From assembly GCF_016283395.1 (NCBI RefSeq), contig NZ_JAEEMU010000032.1, positions 1-64,000 of the forward strand: 64,000 nt of DNA, given 5' to 3'. The notes under the pieces are model-generated. The model saw only the letters and a list, made by a program, of their open reading frames with translations, had not been told where the DNA came from and searched no databases. The DNA is from Ruminococcus sp. (GTDB lineage: Bacteria > Bacillota_A > Clostridia > Oscillospirales > Ruminococcaceae). This document shows positions 33,140-40,172 of the stretch, piece after piece. The stretch's first letter is position 1, and the number at the start of each line of letters is the position of its first letter. A program made the position numbers and the translations under genes.

Positions 33140-33853
33140 TTGAATATCGCAATTTGCGACGACGAACAAAGATATATAACTAAAGTAAAAGAAGACCTTA
33201 TTGCTCTCCAGTCATATGAGAATGAGTTCACCTTTTTTGAGTTCAAAACAGGCAGAGAGCTGATACTGGATTTTACCGCTGGAAAATATGCCGTAATTAT
33301 CCTCGATATCCAGATGAAAGGTCTCAACGGCGTTGAAACTGCCCGTTTTCTCAGGGATATCGACGAAAAGGTCATAATCATCTTTCTGACCAGCTATGAA
33401 AAATTCGCTGTTCAGGGCTACGAGGTAAGAGCTTTCAGATATATACTGAAAAATCAGCCCCGTTCTATATATATGAAGCAGCTGAGCGATGCTGTACATG
33501 AGTATTACCGCAATACAAGGTACGTCATAGCTACTGCTGACGGCAGCACCAAGGAGGAAAAGCTTCCTACAGATGATATCATATATATAGAAGTGTTTTC
33601 ACATAAACTGCTTATACACGCCAAAAAAGGCAAATTCTTCACAAAGGGAACGCTTTCCGAGATAGAAACGCAATTTGCCGACCTGCTATTTGCCCGACTT
33701 GATAAAAGCAGTATAGTGAATATCATAAATATTGATTACATACGGAAAAACGAAATAATTCTGATAAACGGAGAAACTCTCTTCGCAAGCAGAAACCATA
33801 TCAAAAACATTAAACAATGTTTTATGGATTACAGCAGAAGCAGGTGGAGCTGA
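33140..33853 (+). CDS. LytTR-family response regulator
   Basis: A 237-residue AgrA/VirR-type regulator. The receiver has NIAICDDEQ, phosphoacceptor Asp in VIILDIQMKG (about residue 57) and IIFLTSYEKF; the LytTR DNA-binding domain fills about residues 130-232 (IIYIEVFSHKLLIHAKKG, FARLDKSSIVNIINIDYI). I chose the TTG at 33140 because GGGGG lies 7 bp upstream and the protein then starts exactly as such receivers do; an upstream ATG at 33065 has no support. LytTR proteins bind two direct repeats about two helical turns apart, matching the boxes on both sides of this operon. Confidence 0.9.
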   Translation: MNIAICDDEQRYITKVKEDLIALQSYENEFTFFEFKTGRELILDFTAGKYAVIILDIQMKGLNGVETARFLRDIDEKVIIIFLTSYEKFAVQGYEVRAFRYILKNQPRSIYMKQLSDAVHEYYRNTRYVIATADGSTKEEKLPTDDIIYIEVFSHKLLIHAKKGKFFTKGTLSEIETQFADLLFARLDKSSIVNIINIDYIRKNEIILINGETLFASRNHIKNIKQCFMDYSRSRWS

Positions 33854-33854
33854 G

Positions 33855-35129
33855 ATGAGACCTTCCCAATTTATCATAGAAACTATCAATTGTCTTTTCG
33901 ATGCCGGTCTTATCATATTCTACCTTTTTCTTATAATGAAAAAGGAATGCAGGTATCCGCTTAAATTTCTCATCGTCCCTGCTGTCGGATTTTTCGGCAT
34001 CTTCGTGGCTTTGACCTTTACTGATGTATCTCCGTGGATCAAGCTTGGAATTGCTGTTACAATGATGATGCTTACCTCATTTGTGATGTTTGAGAGCAAA
34101 GTCCGAAGTATCATATTCTACTGTCTGCTGTTCGCTGTTGTGCTGCTTGTGGCGGAGATCGCTCCTGCCGCTATTCTGGATATAATGAATATAGGTGCTA
34201 CAGAGCACAATACCTCATCAGGCTTCGGAAGATACATATGCATGGCTATCGGAAAGGTATTTTGCTTCTGGGCAGCAATATATATCGCGGAATACCTCAA
34301 ACCAAAGCAAAGAGATATCCCTTTCAGAAACTGGCTGCTGGTGATATTTGTACCTTTGCTGAGCCTTATAATACTCAACAGTATCTTCATTACCGCAGAG
34401 CTTGCTCCGCGCAGGTCACTGATGTACCTGTTGTCTGTAGCAGGAATATTCCTGCTGAACATATTCGTTTTCGACTTCTTCGATACTTATTCCAATTCCA
34501 TCGAGCTGAAGCTTATGGAACAGCGTCTTAAATCGGAGGAGGAAAACTACAGGCTCATTGAGGAGAAATACACCGAGATACGTCAGCTCAAGCACGATAT
34601 CAGTAATCAGCTTGCTGCTGCAAGAAGAATGTTCAAGCAGGGCTCAGGTCCTGAGGCTATCGCGCATCTTAACAAGCTCTATCAGAAGCTTTCTGCTGCG
34701 AGCCGTATCTGCTATACGGGTATCTCGTCTGTTGACGCTATCGTTAATATGAAGTGGAAAAAGGCACTTCTGAACAACATACAGTTCTCGTGCAAGGTCA
34801 TTATCACCGACAAAATGGATATAGACGATCTTCCGCTGTGCCGAATAATCGCAAACCTCCTCGACAATGCCATTGAAGGCGTGCTCCGTTCATCTTCGGA
34901 AGAAAAATTCATCTATATATCCATTGTACAGAACGATAATAAGCTGAGGATATGCGTCATGAATTCCTCTGACGAGGTGGACACCGAAAACCTTACAACT
35001 AACAAAACAGGTGTCGGTCACGGCATAGGCGTGAGCAGTATCCGCGAAGCCGTCGATCAGCTGGACGGTATCCTCTCTTTCAAATGCGAGAAAGAAATAT
35101 TCACAGCCGATATCATGATAGCATATTAA
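33855..35129 (+). CDS. AgrC-like GHKL sensor histidine kinase
   Basis: A 424-residue protein. The first 210 residues contain about six membrane helices with little outside sequence, as in peptide-sensing AgrC/ComD-type kinases. The dimerisation region has EIRQLKHDISNQLAAA with His near residue 246. The GHKL ATPase domain shows CRIIANLLDNAIEGVL (N box) and GVGHGIGVSSIREAVD (G box). It starts 1 bp after the regulator stop (GGAG 5 bp before the ATG), so the two are coupled. By analogy the ligand may be a secreted peptide, but no AgrB or AgrD gene is found in the window. Confidence 0.9.
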   Translation: MRPSQFIIETINCLFDAGLIIFYLFLIMKKECRYPLKFLIVPAVGFFGIFVALTFTDVSPWIKLGIAVTMMMLTSFVMFESKVRSIIFYCLLFAVVLLVAEIAPAAILDIMNIGATEHNTSSGFGRYICMAIGKVFCFWAAIYIAEYLKPKQRDIPFRNWLLVIFVPLLSLIILNSIFITAELAPRRSLMYLLSVAGIFLLNIFVFDFFDTYSNSIELKLMEQRLKSEEENYRLIEEKYTEIRQLKHDISNQLAAARRMFKQGSGPEAIAHLNKLYQKLSAASRICYTGISSVDAIVNMKWKKALLNNIQFSCKVIITDKMDIDDLPLCRIIANLLDNAIEGVLRSSSEEKFIYISIVQNDNKLRICVMNSSDEVDTENLTTNKTGVGHGIGVSSIREAVDQLDGILSFKCEKEIFTADIMIAY

Positions 35130-35148
35130 TATCGAAATACAAGATAGC

Positions 35149-35179
35149 ATTACCGCCTCAGTTTTACTGAGGCGGTAAT
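35149..35179 (+). terminator. Terminator of the LytTR operon
   Basis: ATTACCGCCTCA/TGAGGCGGTAAT hairpin 19 bp after the kinase stop, followed by a short T-rich run. Confidence 0.7.
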
Positions 35180-35227
35180 TTATTACACGACAACCGTTAA
35201 ATGTTAACGAACAATGAACAAAAATGC

Positions 35228-35294
35228 ACATTTCACGCTAAAAAAGTACATTTCACGCAAAAGTATTGATTTATGCCGTTTTATGCGCTATTAT
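35228..35294 (+). promoter_or_regulatory. Twin-box LytTR-type promoter, right
   Basis: Two perfect copies of ACATTTCACGC (35228-35238 and 35248-35258) start 20 bp apart; 30 nt later comes TATTAT (35289-35294). There is no good -35, as expected for an activator-dependent promoter. Same design as the left promoter at 32894-32961. Confidence 0.75.
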
Positions 35295-35441
35295 ATAAGA
35301 TAATATCTGCTCCGTCTGTAAGCAGATATCTATTTACGGCTTTGAGCCGTACGAACTCCGCTTAATTTGGCTTTGTCCCCTGCGGAGACCCTTGACACTT
35401 GGTCGTTCGGACTTCCCCCCTATACCGAATATGGAGTCTCC

Positions 35442-35492
35442 GTGATAGGCAATCTTACGCTGAAAACAATCTTTGTTTTCTTCTTGAAATAA
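35442..35492 (+). CDS. Possible 16-residue peptide inside the structured RNA
   Basis: A GTG-started frame of 16 codons reads MIGNLTLKTIFVFFLK. GGAG lies 5 nt upstream and could be masked by the GGAGAC/GTCTCC pairing. Size, hydrophobicity and lysines are compatible with a secreted or membrane-active peptide, but a frame this short can arise by chance. Confidence 0.2.
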   Translation: MIGNLTLKTIFVFFLK

Positions 35493-35504
35493 TATAGCAA
35501 AAAA

Positions 35505-35527
35505 CTCCCGAGGTACGGGAGCTTTTT
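35505..35527. terminator. Bidirectional terminator
   Basis: CTCCCG-AGGTA-CGGGAG with TTTTTT on the right and AAAAAA on the left. It ends the structured RNA on the plus strand and the DUF4173 gene on the minus strand. Confidence 0.85.
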
Positions 35528-35532
35528 TGTTT

Positions 35533-37035
35533 TTATGACATTTTCTCGTTGAGTATCACAGATGAGAGGTTATAATCCCTCAGCTCGTCCTTGTATGACC
35601 TGTGGCGCAGTATCTCTTCCTCTGTCACAACGTCCTCATTATACGCCGTAAGAACAGCATCATCAGACATTTTCAGCAGCGTTTTCGTATCAAGCTCTTC
35701 AAGACAGCCTGATCTATACATCTCGATATTATACTTTGCAATGACCGCCTCGGGACGTGAAAAGCAAAGAAGTCCGAACATAAGCACGAATACTGCGGAT
35801 ATATCCCTCGATATCTTCATCTCGAACCTGAACTGCTTTACGATGATAAGTACGAATATTATTGCAAGGAGAACCATAAACCAGCTTGTGTAAAATCTCA
35901 GTGCTGTAAGTCCGTATCTGTTGATGTACATTATCATTTTGCTCATGGCTGTAGCTATAAGGATAAGAGTGAAAACGCTCATCATAACGCTGTAAAATTT
36001 AAGTGCAAAGGGCTTCTCTCTGCCTGTCTTCTTTGAGAAAAGGCTCATAAAGCAGGTAACTCCGAGGTTGATGAGTGCAATAGCAAAAAGCTCGAAAAAT
36101 CCTCGTCTTGCGTAGTCTGCATAGGTAAAGCCCTCGGGGAGCGAATTTGTAAAGGCTGAAAGAAAATATCCTGCCTGAGAAATGAAGAACAGAACATAAA
36201 GCACACATATGGGCGTTACTGCTGTGTACACGATAAGGTTGCTCAGAAAGCGCATATTGTACATTTTTTGTGTACACGCCTGCTCATCAAGTGCATTGAG
36301 AGCGTTGCGGTGAGCGTTTGAATAAAACAGTCCGAAAAGGTACATTGAGCATGGCAGAGCTATTATGAGCTGGAGAGTATTTTCCCAGAAATCATTGCCG
36401 AAAGTCTTATCGAATATACCGTTCAACATTCGTTCAAGACCGTCGTCAGCCGACATGAGCAGAGCTGCAACTACTGCCGTAAGAGGTACTGTGATAAGAA
36501 GTCCTATAAGTATGTATCTTGCGTTTGAAGCCTTTTTTGAATTTGAAAGCATATCCGAGGTTATTTTGCCCTGTGTGCCGAAATGTGAGAAAGGGAATTC
36601 AAACACAGCCTTGCACATGGCATATGGCAGAAAGCGGTCGATATTCCTGTTGGAAGCTCCCACAGAGTAAACGAAATACGCTCCTGCTCCGATGAGAAAT
36701 ACAACATCAAGGTCTTTTATAAGAGTATTTGCAGTGATTGAAAATACAGTACTGAAAACATACAGCAATGCTGCAAGCAGCTTATTGAAGCGCGAAAACT
36801 CGCACTCCTTTTTCTTCAAGTATATTATCGCCGCGGAAATGATAGCAATGAAAAGTCCCGTAGTGACAAATCCCATTACGTGAAACAGCACATATCTCAC
36901 GAAACAAAACGCCGCTATCATTGCAAATACCGAGATCACAGCGTCAACCCTTGTGTATTCAGGCTTTTCCGTTTCATCATGCTGAGCAACAAAGGCGTTG
37001 CTCTCATTAAAACCGCTAAGCATATTATTCTCCAT
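35533..37035 (-). CDS. DUF4173-type polytopic membrane protein
   Basis: A 500-residue protein with about 12 hydrophobic segments. The TYADYARRGFFELFAIALINL stretch near residue 305 and the layout fit the DUF4153/DUF4173 family of bacterial membrane proteins. The function of that family is not established. The N-terminal 30 residues and C-terminal 70 are polar and presumably cytoplasmic. The gene overlaps the preceding small membrane-protein gene by 11 bp and is last in a run of five minus-strand genes. Confidence 0.78.
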   Translation of the reverse strand: MENNMLSGFNESNAFVAQHDETEKPEYTRVDAVISVFAMIAAFCFVRYVLFHVMGFVTTGLFIAIISAAIIYLKKKECEFSRFNKLLAALLYVFSTVFSITANTLIKDLDVVFLIGAGAYFVYSVGASNRNIDRFLPYAMCKAVFEFPFSHFGTQGKITSDMLSNSKKASNARYILIGLLITVPLTAVVAALLMSADDGLERMLNGIFDKTFGNDFWENTLQLIIALPCSMYLFGLFYSNAHRNALNALDEQACTQKMYNMRFLSNLIVYTAVTPICVLYVLFFISQAGYFLSAFTNSLPEGFTYADYARRGFFELFAIALINLGVTCFMSLFSKKTGREKPFALKFYSVMMSVFTLILIATAMSKMIMYINRYGLTALRFYTSWFMVLLAIIFVLIIVKQFRFEMKISRDISAVFVLMFGLLCFSRPEAVIAKYNIEMYRSGCLEELDTKTLLKMSDDAVLTAYNEDVVTEEEILRHRSYKDELRDYNLSSVILNEKMS

Positions 37036-37420
37036 AATAGTCTCCTCCGTTTTGAAGCATCTCTGCTTCTGCTTTTTTACCCTTTTTGTATACTCTTAAC
37101 CCCGTAATCAGCGGTATGGGCATAAGAAATATAACAGCAATGATCTCCGCAGCTGCCATGATAGAGCCATATTCCTCATTTGCTATATCCCTTGCCAGAT
37201 ATGCAGTCAGCAGAAAGGTTATAAATACGGCTGTACCCGAGTACCATACATAAGGTCTTGCAAAACAGTCAAATGACACGACTATCGCAGTTACAAGGCT
37301 GCACAGGAAGTTTATAACGCAGTACACCGTCACAAACATCATCAGCGGCATAAATATGAACAGCGTTGTCAGCAATGACATAAAAAACCAGTAACGTACC
37401 TTTTTCCATTGCTCTTTCAT
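37025..37420 (-). CDS. Small membrane protein
   Basis: A 131-residue protein with three to four hydrophobic helices (about 12-50, 60-80, 90-112) and a charged C-terminal tail. I do not recognise the family. AAGGAGG precedes the ATG, and the end overlaps the DUF4173 gene, so the two are translationally coupled and probably form a complex or share a role. Confidence 0.7.
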   Translation of the reverse strand: MKEQWKKVRYWFFMSLLTTLFIFMPLMMFVTVYCVINFLCSLVTAIVVSFDCFARPYVWYSGTAVFITFLLTAYLARDIANEEYGSIMAAAEIIAVIFLMPIPLITGLRVYKKGKKAEAEMLQNGGDYYGE

Positions 37421-37443
37421 TTTAATGCCTCCTTAAAATCTTT

Positions 37444-37563
37444 TTAATCCCAGTGTATCAAAGTTATCAAATAATTTCCTTTCTCCAGCGATTTGACTTT
37501 CAGTTTTATATCCTCATCTTTATACTTATATGACAGAAATCCCCTGCCGTTACAGCTTTTCAT
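37444..37563 (-). CDS. Probable frame-shifted C-terminal continuation of the 37550-37876 gene
   Basis: Starting with an ATG that overlaps the end of the upstream gene in another frame, 39 codons read like ordinary coding sequence (GRGFLSYKYKDEDIKLKVKS then EKGNYLITLIHW) and stop 23 bp before the next gene. Filling this gap would make the operon continuous. It may be a true small gene or the displaced C-terminus of its neighbour through a frameshift or sequencing error. Confidence 0.35.
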   Translation of the reverse strand: MKSCNGRGFLSYKYKDEDIKLKVKSLEKGNYLITLIHWD

Positions 37564-37876
37564 CAAACTCCGTCACTGCATTGACATTCTCAGATATAAA
37601 CCGCTCATAATCGTCTGTTTCAAGCTCAAGACTTTCATATATCGCAGCAAGTGTACTGTCATTTTCATACCGTATAAGCTTAACGCTGTCATCTACCCTT
37701 ATATCGAATATCTCTTCCATCCTTGCTGTCCTCTCCGCATTAAAATGAGTAAAATGACCGTCAAAGTATTCTTTTATTAAAATGGCTGTTACTGCTATAA
37801 ACAGCAAACACAGAACTAACAGCAGTCTCATAACGATAGTCCTGAGATCCTTTTTCAGCTCATCGCTTACCTTCAT
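37550..37876 (-). CDS. Single-pass membrane protein, perhaps truncated by a frameshift
   Basis: A 108-residue protein: short cytoplasmic start, one membrane helix (about 17-38), then a soluble acidic domain (EEIFDIRVDDSVKLIRYEND). The family is not recognised. ATG at 37876 is preferred since AGGTG lies 6 bp upstream. The extracytoplasmic domain ends abruptly, and the next frame carries coding-like sequence to 37444, so the native protein may be about 145 residues. Confidence 0.6.
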   Translation of the reverse strand: MKVSDELKKDLRTIVMRLLLVLCLLFIAVTAILIKEYFDGHFTHFNAERTARMEEIFDIRVDDSVKLIRYENDSTLAAIYESLELETDDYERFISENVNAVTEFDEKL

Positions 37877-37877
37877 A

Positions 37878-38177
37878 TCATACACCTGCTATGAGAAAAA
37901 AGTCGATACCGTACAGCATAAGTGCCGCCAGCAACACCCTGTAGACAGCCATTACAGCTGCTACTGACTTAGGGATAAATTCGTCCTTGAAGTAGAGACG
38001 TTTGAAACCTATGGGTATGACAGCTGTTATAAGAGCGATTATGCCTGCGATATTCAGGTATTCGCTGCCCCCTGCGCACAGCACCGAGCAGATAAGGAAA
38101 TCAAATACACACAGAGCCATGTCTATGCCGTAAGTGTGTCTCAGTTCATGTACCTTTTTAACTGCTGTTTTTTTCAT
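37878..38177 (-). CDS. Small membrane protein
   Basis: A 99-residue hydrophobic protein with three predicted helices (about 20-35, 40-58, 72-97) and a basic N-terminus. No family is recognised. GGAGGGATCGTT precedes the ATG. It ends 1 bp before the next start, within the same minus-strand run. Confidence 0.65.
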   Translation of the reverse strand: MKKTAVKKVHELRHTYGIDMALCVFDFLICSVLCAGGSEYLNIAGIIALITAVIPIGFKRLYFKDEFIPKSVAAVMAVYRVLLAALMLYGIDFFLIAGV

Positions 38178-38274
38178 AACGATCCCTCCTCAAAGACCTA
38201 TTATAAATATCTGCATACTATGTTTAGAGTTTGCCCCCATGTGCGGAAATACGTTACCCCGTATTATTTCTGAA

Positions 38275-38649
38275 TTATTCTATTGTTATCTGTATCACCC
38301 GAGAAACAACTTTCCTGTGTGCCCTTGCCTCTATCATGACATTGAGCTTTCCTGTTTTCTCGCCTACTATAAGTGAGCTTCTGTCGCTCATTATCGTAAG
38401 CTTTTCGTATCCGCCGTCTTCCCATTGAGCACTCGATATCTCTGTGTCTATGCAGTTTTGAAATTCAGCCACATCACTCAGCTTCACCTCTGAGTGATGT
38501 GAAAATATCAGCTGTTCCTTTACGGTCACAACAGGCTCTTCTCTCATATAATGCGCTATCTTGTATGCTTCATAGCCTGCAACCACCAGTCCGAACACGA
38601 ATAAAACAGCTACTATGAGCTTTAATATCCGCCATATCACCCTTACCAT
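38275..38649 (-). CDS. Single-pass membrane protein
   Basis: A 124-residue protein with one membrane helix (about 8-28) and a soluble beta-rich outside domain (LIFSHHSEVKLSDVAEFQN, MIEARAHRKVVSRVIQITI). No family is recognised. The ATG at 38649 is used because GGGGGAAGG lies just upstream; the longer frame would overlap the XRE gene. It follows that gene by 10 bp. Confidence 0.65.
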   Translation of the reverse strand: MVRVIWRILKLIVAVLFVFGLVVAGYEAYKIAHYMREEPVVTVKEQLIFSHHSEVKLSDVAEFQNCIDTEISSAQWEDGGYEKLTIMSDRSSLIVGEKTGKLNVMIEARAHRKVVSRVIQITIE

Positions 38650-38659
38650 ATCCTTCCCC

Positions 38660-38866
38660 CTATTCGCGTCTGAATTCCAGTATATCTCCCGGCTGACACT
38701 CAAGCTCCTCGCATATCCTTTCAAGAGTAGAAAAGCGAACTGCCTTTGCCTTGCCTGTTTTCAGTATGGAAAGATTTGCAGTTGTTATGCCTACTCTTTC
38801 TGCAAGCTCCTGAGAGGACATCTTCCGCTTCGCCATCATTACATCAAGATTTACTATGATCGGCAT
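38660..38866 (-). CDS. XRE/Cro-type small regulator, YozG-like
   Basis: A 68-residue single-domain helix-turn-helix protein. SSQELAERVGITTANLSILKTGKA is the HTH and FSTLERICEELECQPGDILEF the conserved end found in YozG-like regulators. Such proteins are usually encoded beside a DUF2975 membrane protein, as here, 13 bp downstream. The ATG at 38866 is chosen from its GGAGG SD; three extra codons upstream begin with GTG and are unlikely. Confidence 0.88.
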   Translation of the reverse strand: MPIIVNLDVMMAKRKMSSQELAERVGITTANLSILKTGKAKAVRFSTLERICEELECQPGDILEFRRE

Positions 38867-38879
38867 GGAAAACACCTCC

Positions 38880-39347
38880 TTATATAGTAAAGTCGTTTTC
38901 CGACTTTATCTCTACAGCCTTCTCAAACACGTTTTTCAGCACGCGCATGATAAGCCCGAACATTATGGCTACCATTCCTACAAAGGCGAATATTGAGCTC
39001 CACAGCCCGAATATGATGCATACAGCTCCTGCTGCCATACATATCCACGATATCCTGCGCAGACAGCTTGTGTTCTTAGGTATGAACACCTCGTCCTTTC
39101 GGATATTGCCGAGAAGTACGTGTAAATTCCAGAGTGCTGCCAGTGCAAGTGCGTCACATACATAAAGGGTTATGCACATGGGCAGATACATAGTCTCTCT
39201 GTCAAGTATGCCTGCCGCTTCAACTGTCATTTCGTACTGATACCATTCGGCTATGGTAGGTATGAAAAATGCAACAAATACAGCCACACCTGCTGCCGCT
39301 ATGGTAAGTACACGGGATAAGAATAGAGATCTGTTGTTATTCCACAT
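38880..39347 (-). CDS. DUF2975 membrane protein
   Basis: A 155-residue protein with four membrane helices, matching the DUF2975 pattern: two N-terminal helices, a central LWNLHVLLGNIRKDEVFIPKNTSCLRRISW loop-like motif and two C-terminal helices. The family is coupled to YozG-like regulators, suggesting membrane control of the regulator, but no mechanism is known. SD AGGAG precedes the ATG. It is first in the transcript from the promoter at 39394-39422. Confidence 0.85.
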   Translation of the reverse strand: MWNNNRSLFLSRVLTIAAAGVAVFVAFFIPTIAEWYQYEMTVEAAGILDRETMYLPMCITLYVCDALALAALWNLHVLLGNIRKDEVFIPKNTSCLRRISWICMAAGAVCIIFGLWSSIFAFVGMVAIMFGLIMRVLKNVFEKAVEIKSENDFTI

Positions 39348-39393
39348 ATATCGTCGCTCCTCTTAGTTTTTTCAGTTTTCTTACTGTGACTAT

Positions 39394-39422
39394 AGTATAG
39401 CACATAAAATATCATTTGTCAA
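39394..39422 (-). promoter_or_regulatory. Promoter of the DUF2975/XRE operon
   Basis: TTGACA (39422-39417), 17 bp, TATACT (39399-39394) on the minus strand. Confidence 0.75.
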
Positions 39423-39469
39423 TAGAAAATTATCGTTTTTCAATAATTTTTTTCTGTTTTTCAAAATTA

Positions 39470-39498
39470 TTGCTTTTTTTGCGAAAAAATGGTATAAT
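39470..39498 (+). promoter_or_regulatory. Promoter of the first sigma-factor gene
   Basis: TTGCTT (39470-39475), 17 bp, TATAAT (39493-39498). Confidence 0.6.
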
Positions 39499-39570
39499 AA
39501 AGTGTCTGAAATATGCCCATTCATTCGATTATTTTTATTGAATGCATTCAAAATAAAGGAGGAATTTCTG

Positions 39571-40149
39571 ATGACAGATGCCGAACTGAAAGAGCTTATG
39601 TCTCAGTCTGTACCAAAATGTCACAGAGCAGTCTTTGACCTGTACTGTAACTATGTCTACGCGATAGTTATAGATATCCTCAGAAATTGTGGGACTCGCG
39701 AGGATATCGAGGATTGCGTCAGTGATATATTCATGAAGCTTTATAAGCGTTTTGACGTAAATACTGACTTTTCAGGCAACCTCAAGGGATACATAGGTAC
39801 GATATCAAGGAATACAGCTATAGACGCTTTTCGCAGACTCAGCGTCCATAACAACAGGAATTTCTCTATAGACGAAAACAACATGGAAGAACTGCGTTCT
39901 GACGACTCATTGATGGAAAATTCGGAAAGAAAGGAACAATCACGTATCATTCTCGGAAAGATCAAGGAATTGGGAGAGCCCGACTCAACTATTATCATCC
40001 AGCAGTATTATTACAACCGGACAGCTAAAGAGATCGCTGAGAGTATCTCTATGTCATCTGCTGCCGTTCAGAAGCGCAGCAGCCGCGCAAAACAAAGACT
40101 TAAACTGCTCCTCGCAGAAGCAGGCATTGGCAAGGAGGGGTTGATTTGA
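39571..40149 (+). CDS. ECF-type RNA polymerase sigma factor
   Basis: A 192-residue sigma-70 family protein. Region 2 has FDLYCNYVYAIVIDIL and DIEDCVSDIFMKLYKRFD with FSGNLKGYIGTISRNTAIDAFRR; region 4 is IIIQQYYYNRTAKEIAESISMSSAAVQKRSSRAKQRL. There is no region 1.1 or 3, as in extracytoplasmic-function sigmas. AAAGGAGG precedes the ATG at 39571. The next gene starts 23 bp later and encodes its likely membrane anti-sigma factor. Confidence 0.9.
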   Translation: MTDAELKELMSQSVPKCHRAVFDLYCNYVYAIVIDILRNCGTREDIEDCVSDIFMKLYKRFDVNTDFSGNLKGYIGTISRNTAIDAFRRLSVHNNRNFSIDENNMEELRSDDSLMENSERKEQSRIILGKIKELGEPDSTIIIQQYYYNRTAKEIAESISMSSAAVQKRSSRAKQRLKLLLAEAGIGKEGLI

Positions 40150-40172
40150 GTTTATTTAAGGAGATTGATAAC

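Larger units (their letters stand above)
35301..35527 (+). ncRNA. Candidate LytTR-controlled structured RNA
   Basis: From the predicted start near 35301 to the terminator at 35505-35527 no plausible gene of normal size exists, yet the sequence is dense in hairpins: ATATCTGC/GCAGATAT (35303-35329), TACGGCT-TTG-AGCCGTA (35335-35351), CTCCGC/GCGGAG (35356-35387), GGAGAC/GTCTCC (35384-35441) and TTCGG/CCGAA (35406-35429). The third and fourth share GGAG at 35384-35387 and exclude each other. With a twin-box promoter and strong terminator it is probably a regulatory RNA of about 225 nt. It matches no RNA family I know. Confidence 0.6.

Noticed and set aside
35273..35365. 30-codon frame in the right twin-box promoter region as an AgrD-like gene
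   Set aside because: It begins upstream of the predicted transcription start, lacks a ribosome site and shows no AgrD pattern.
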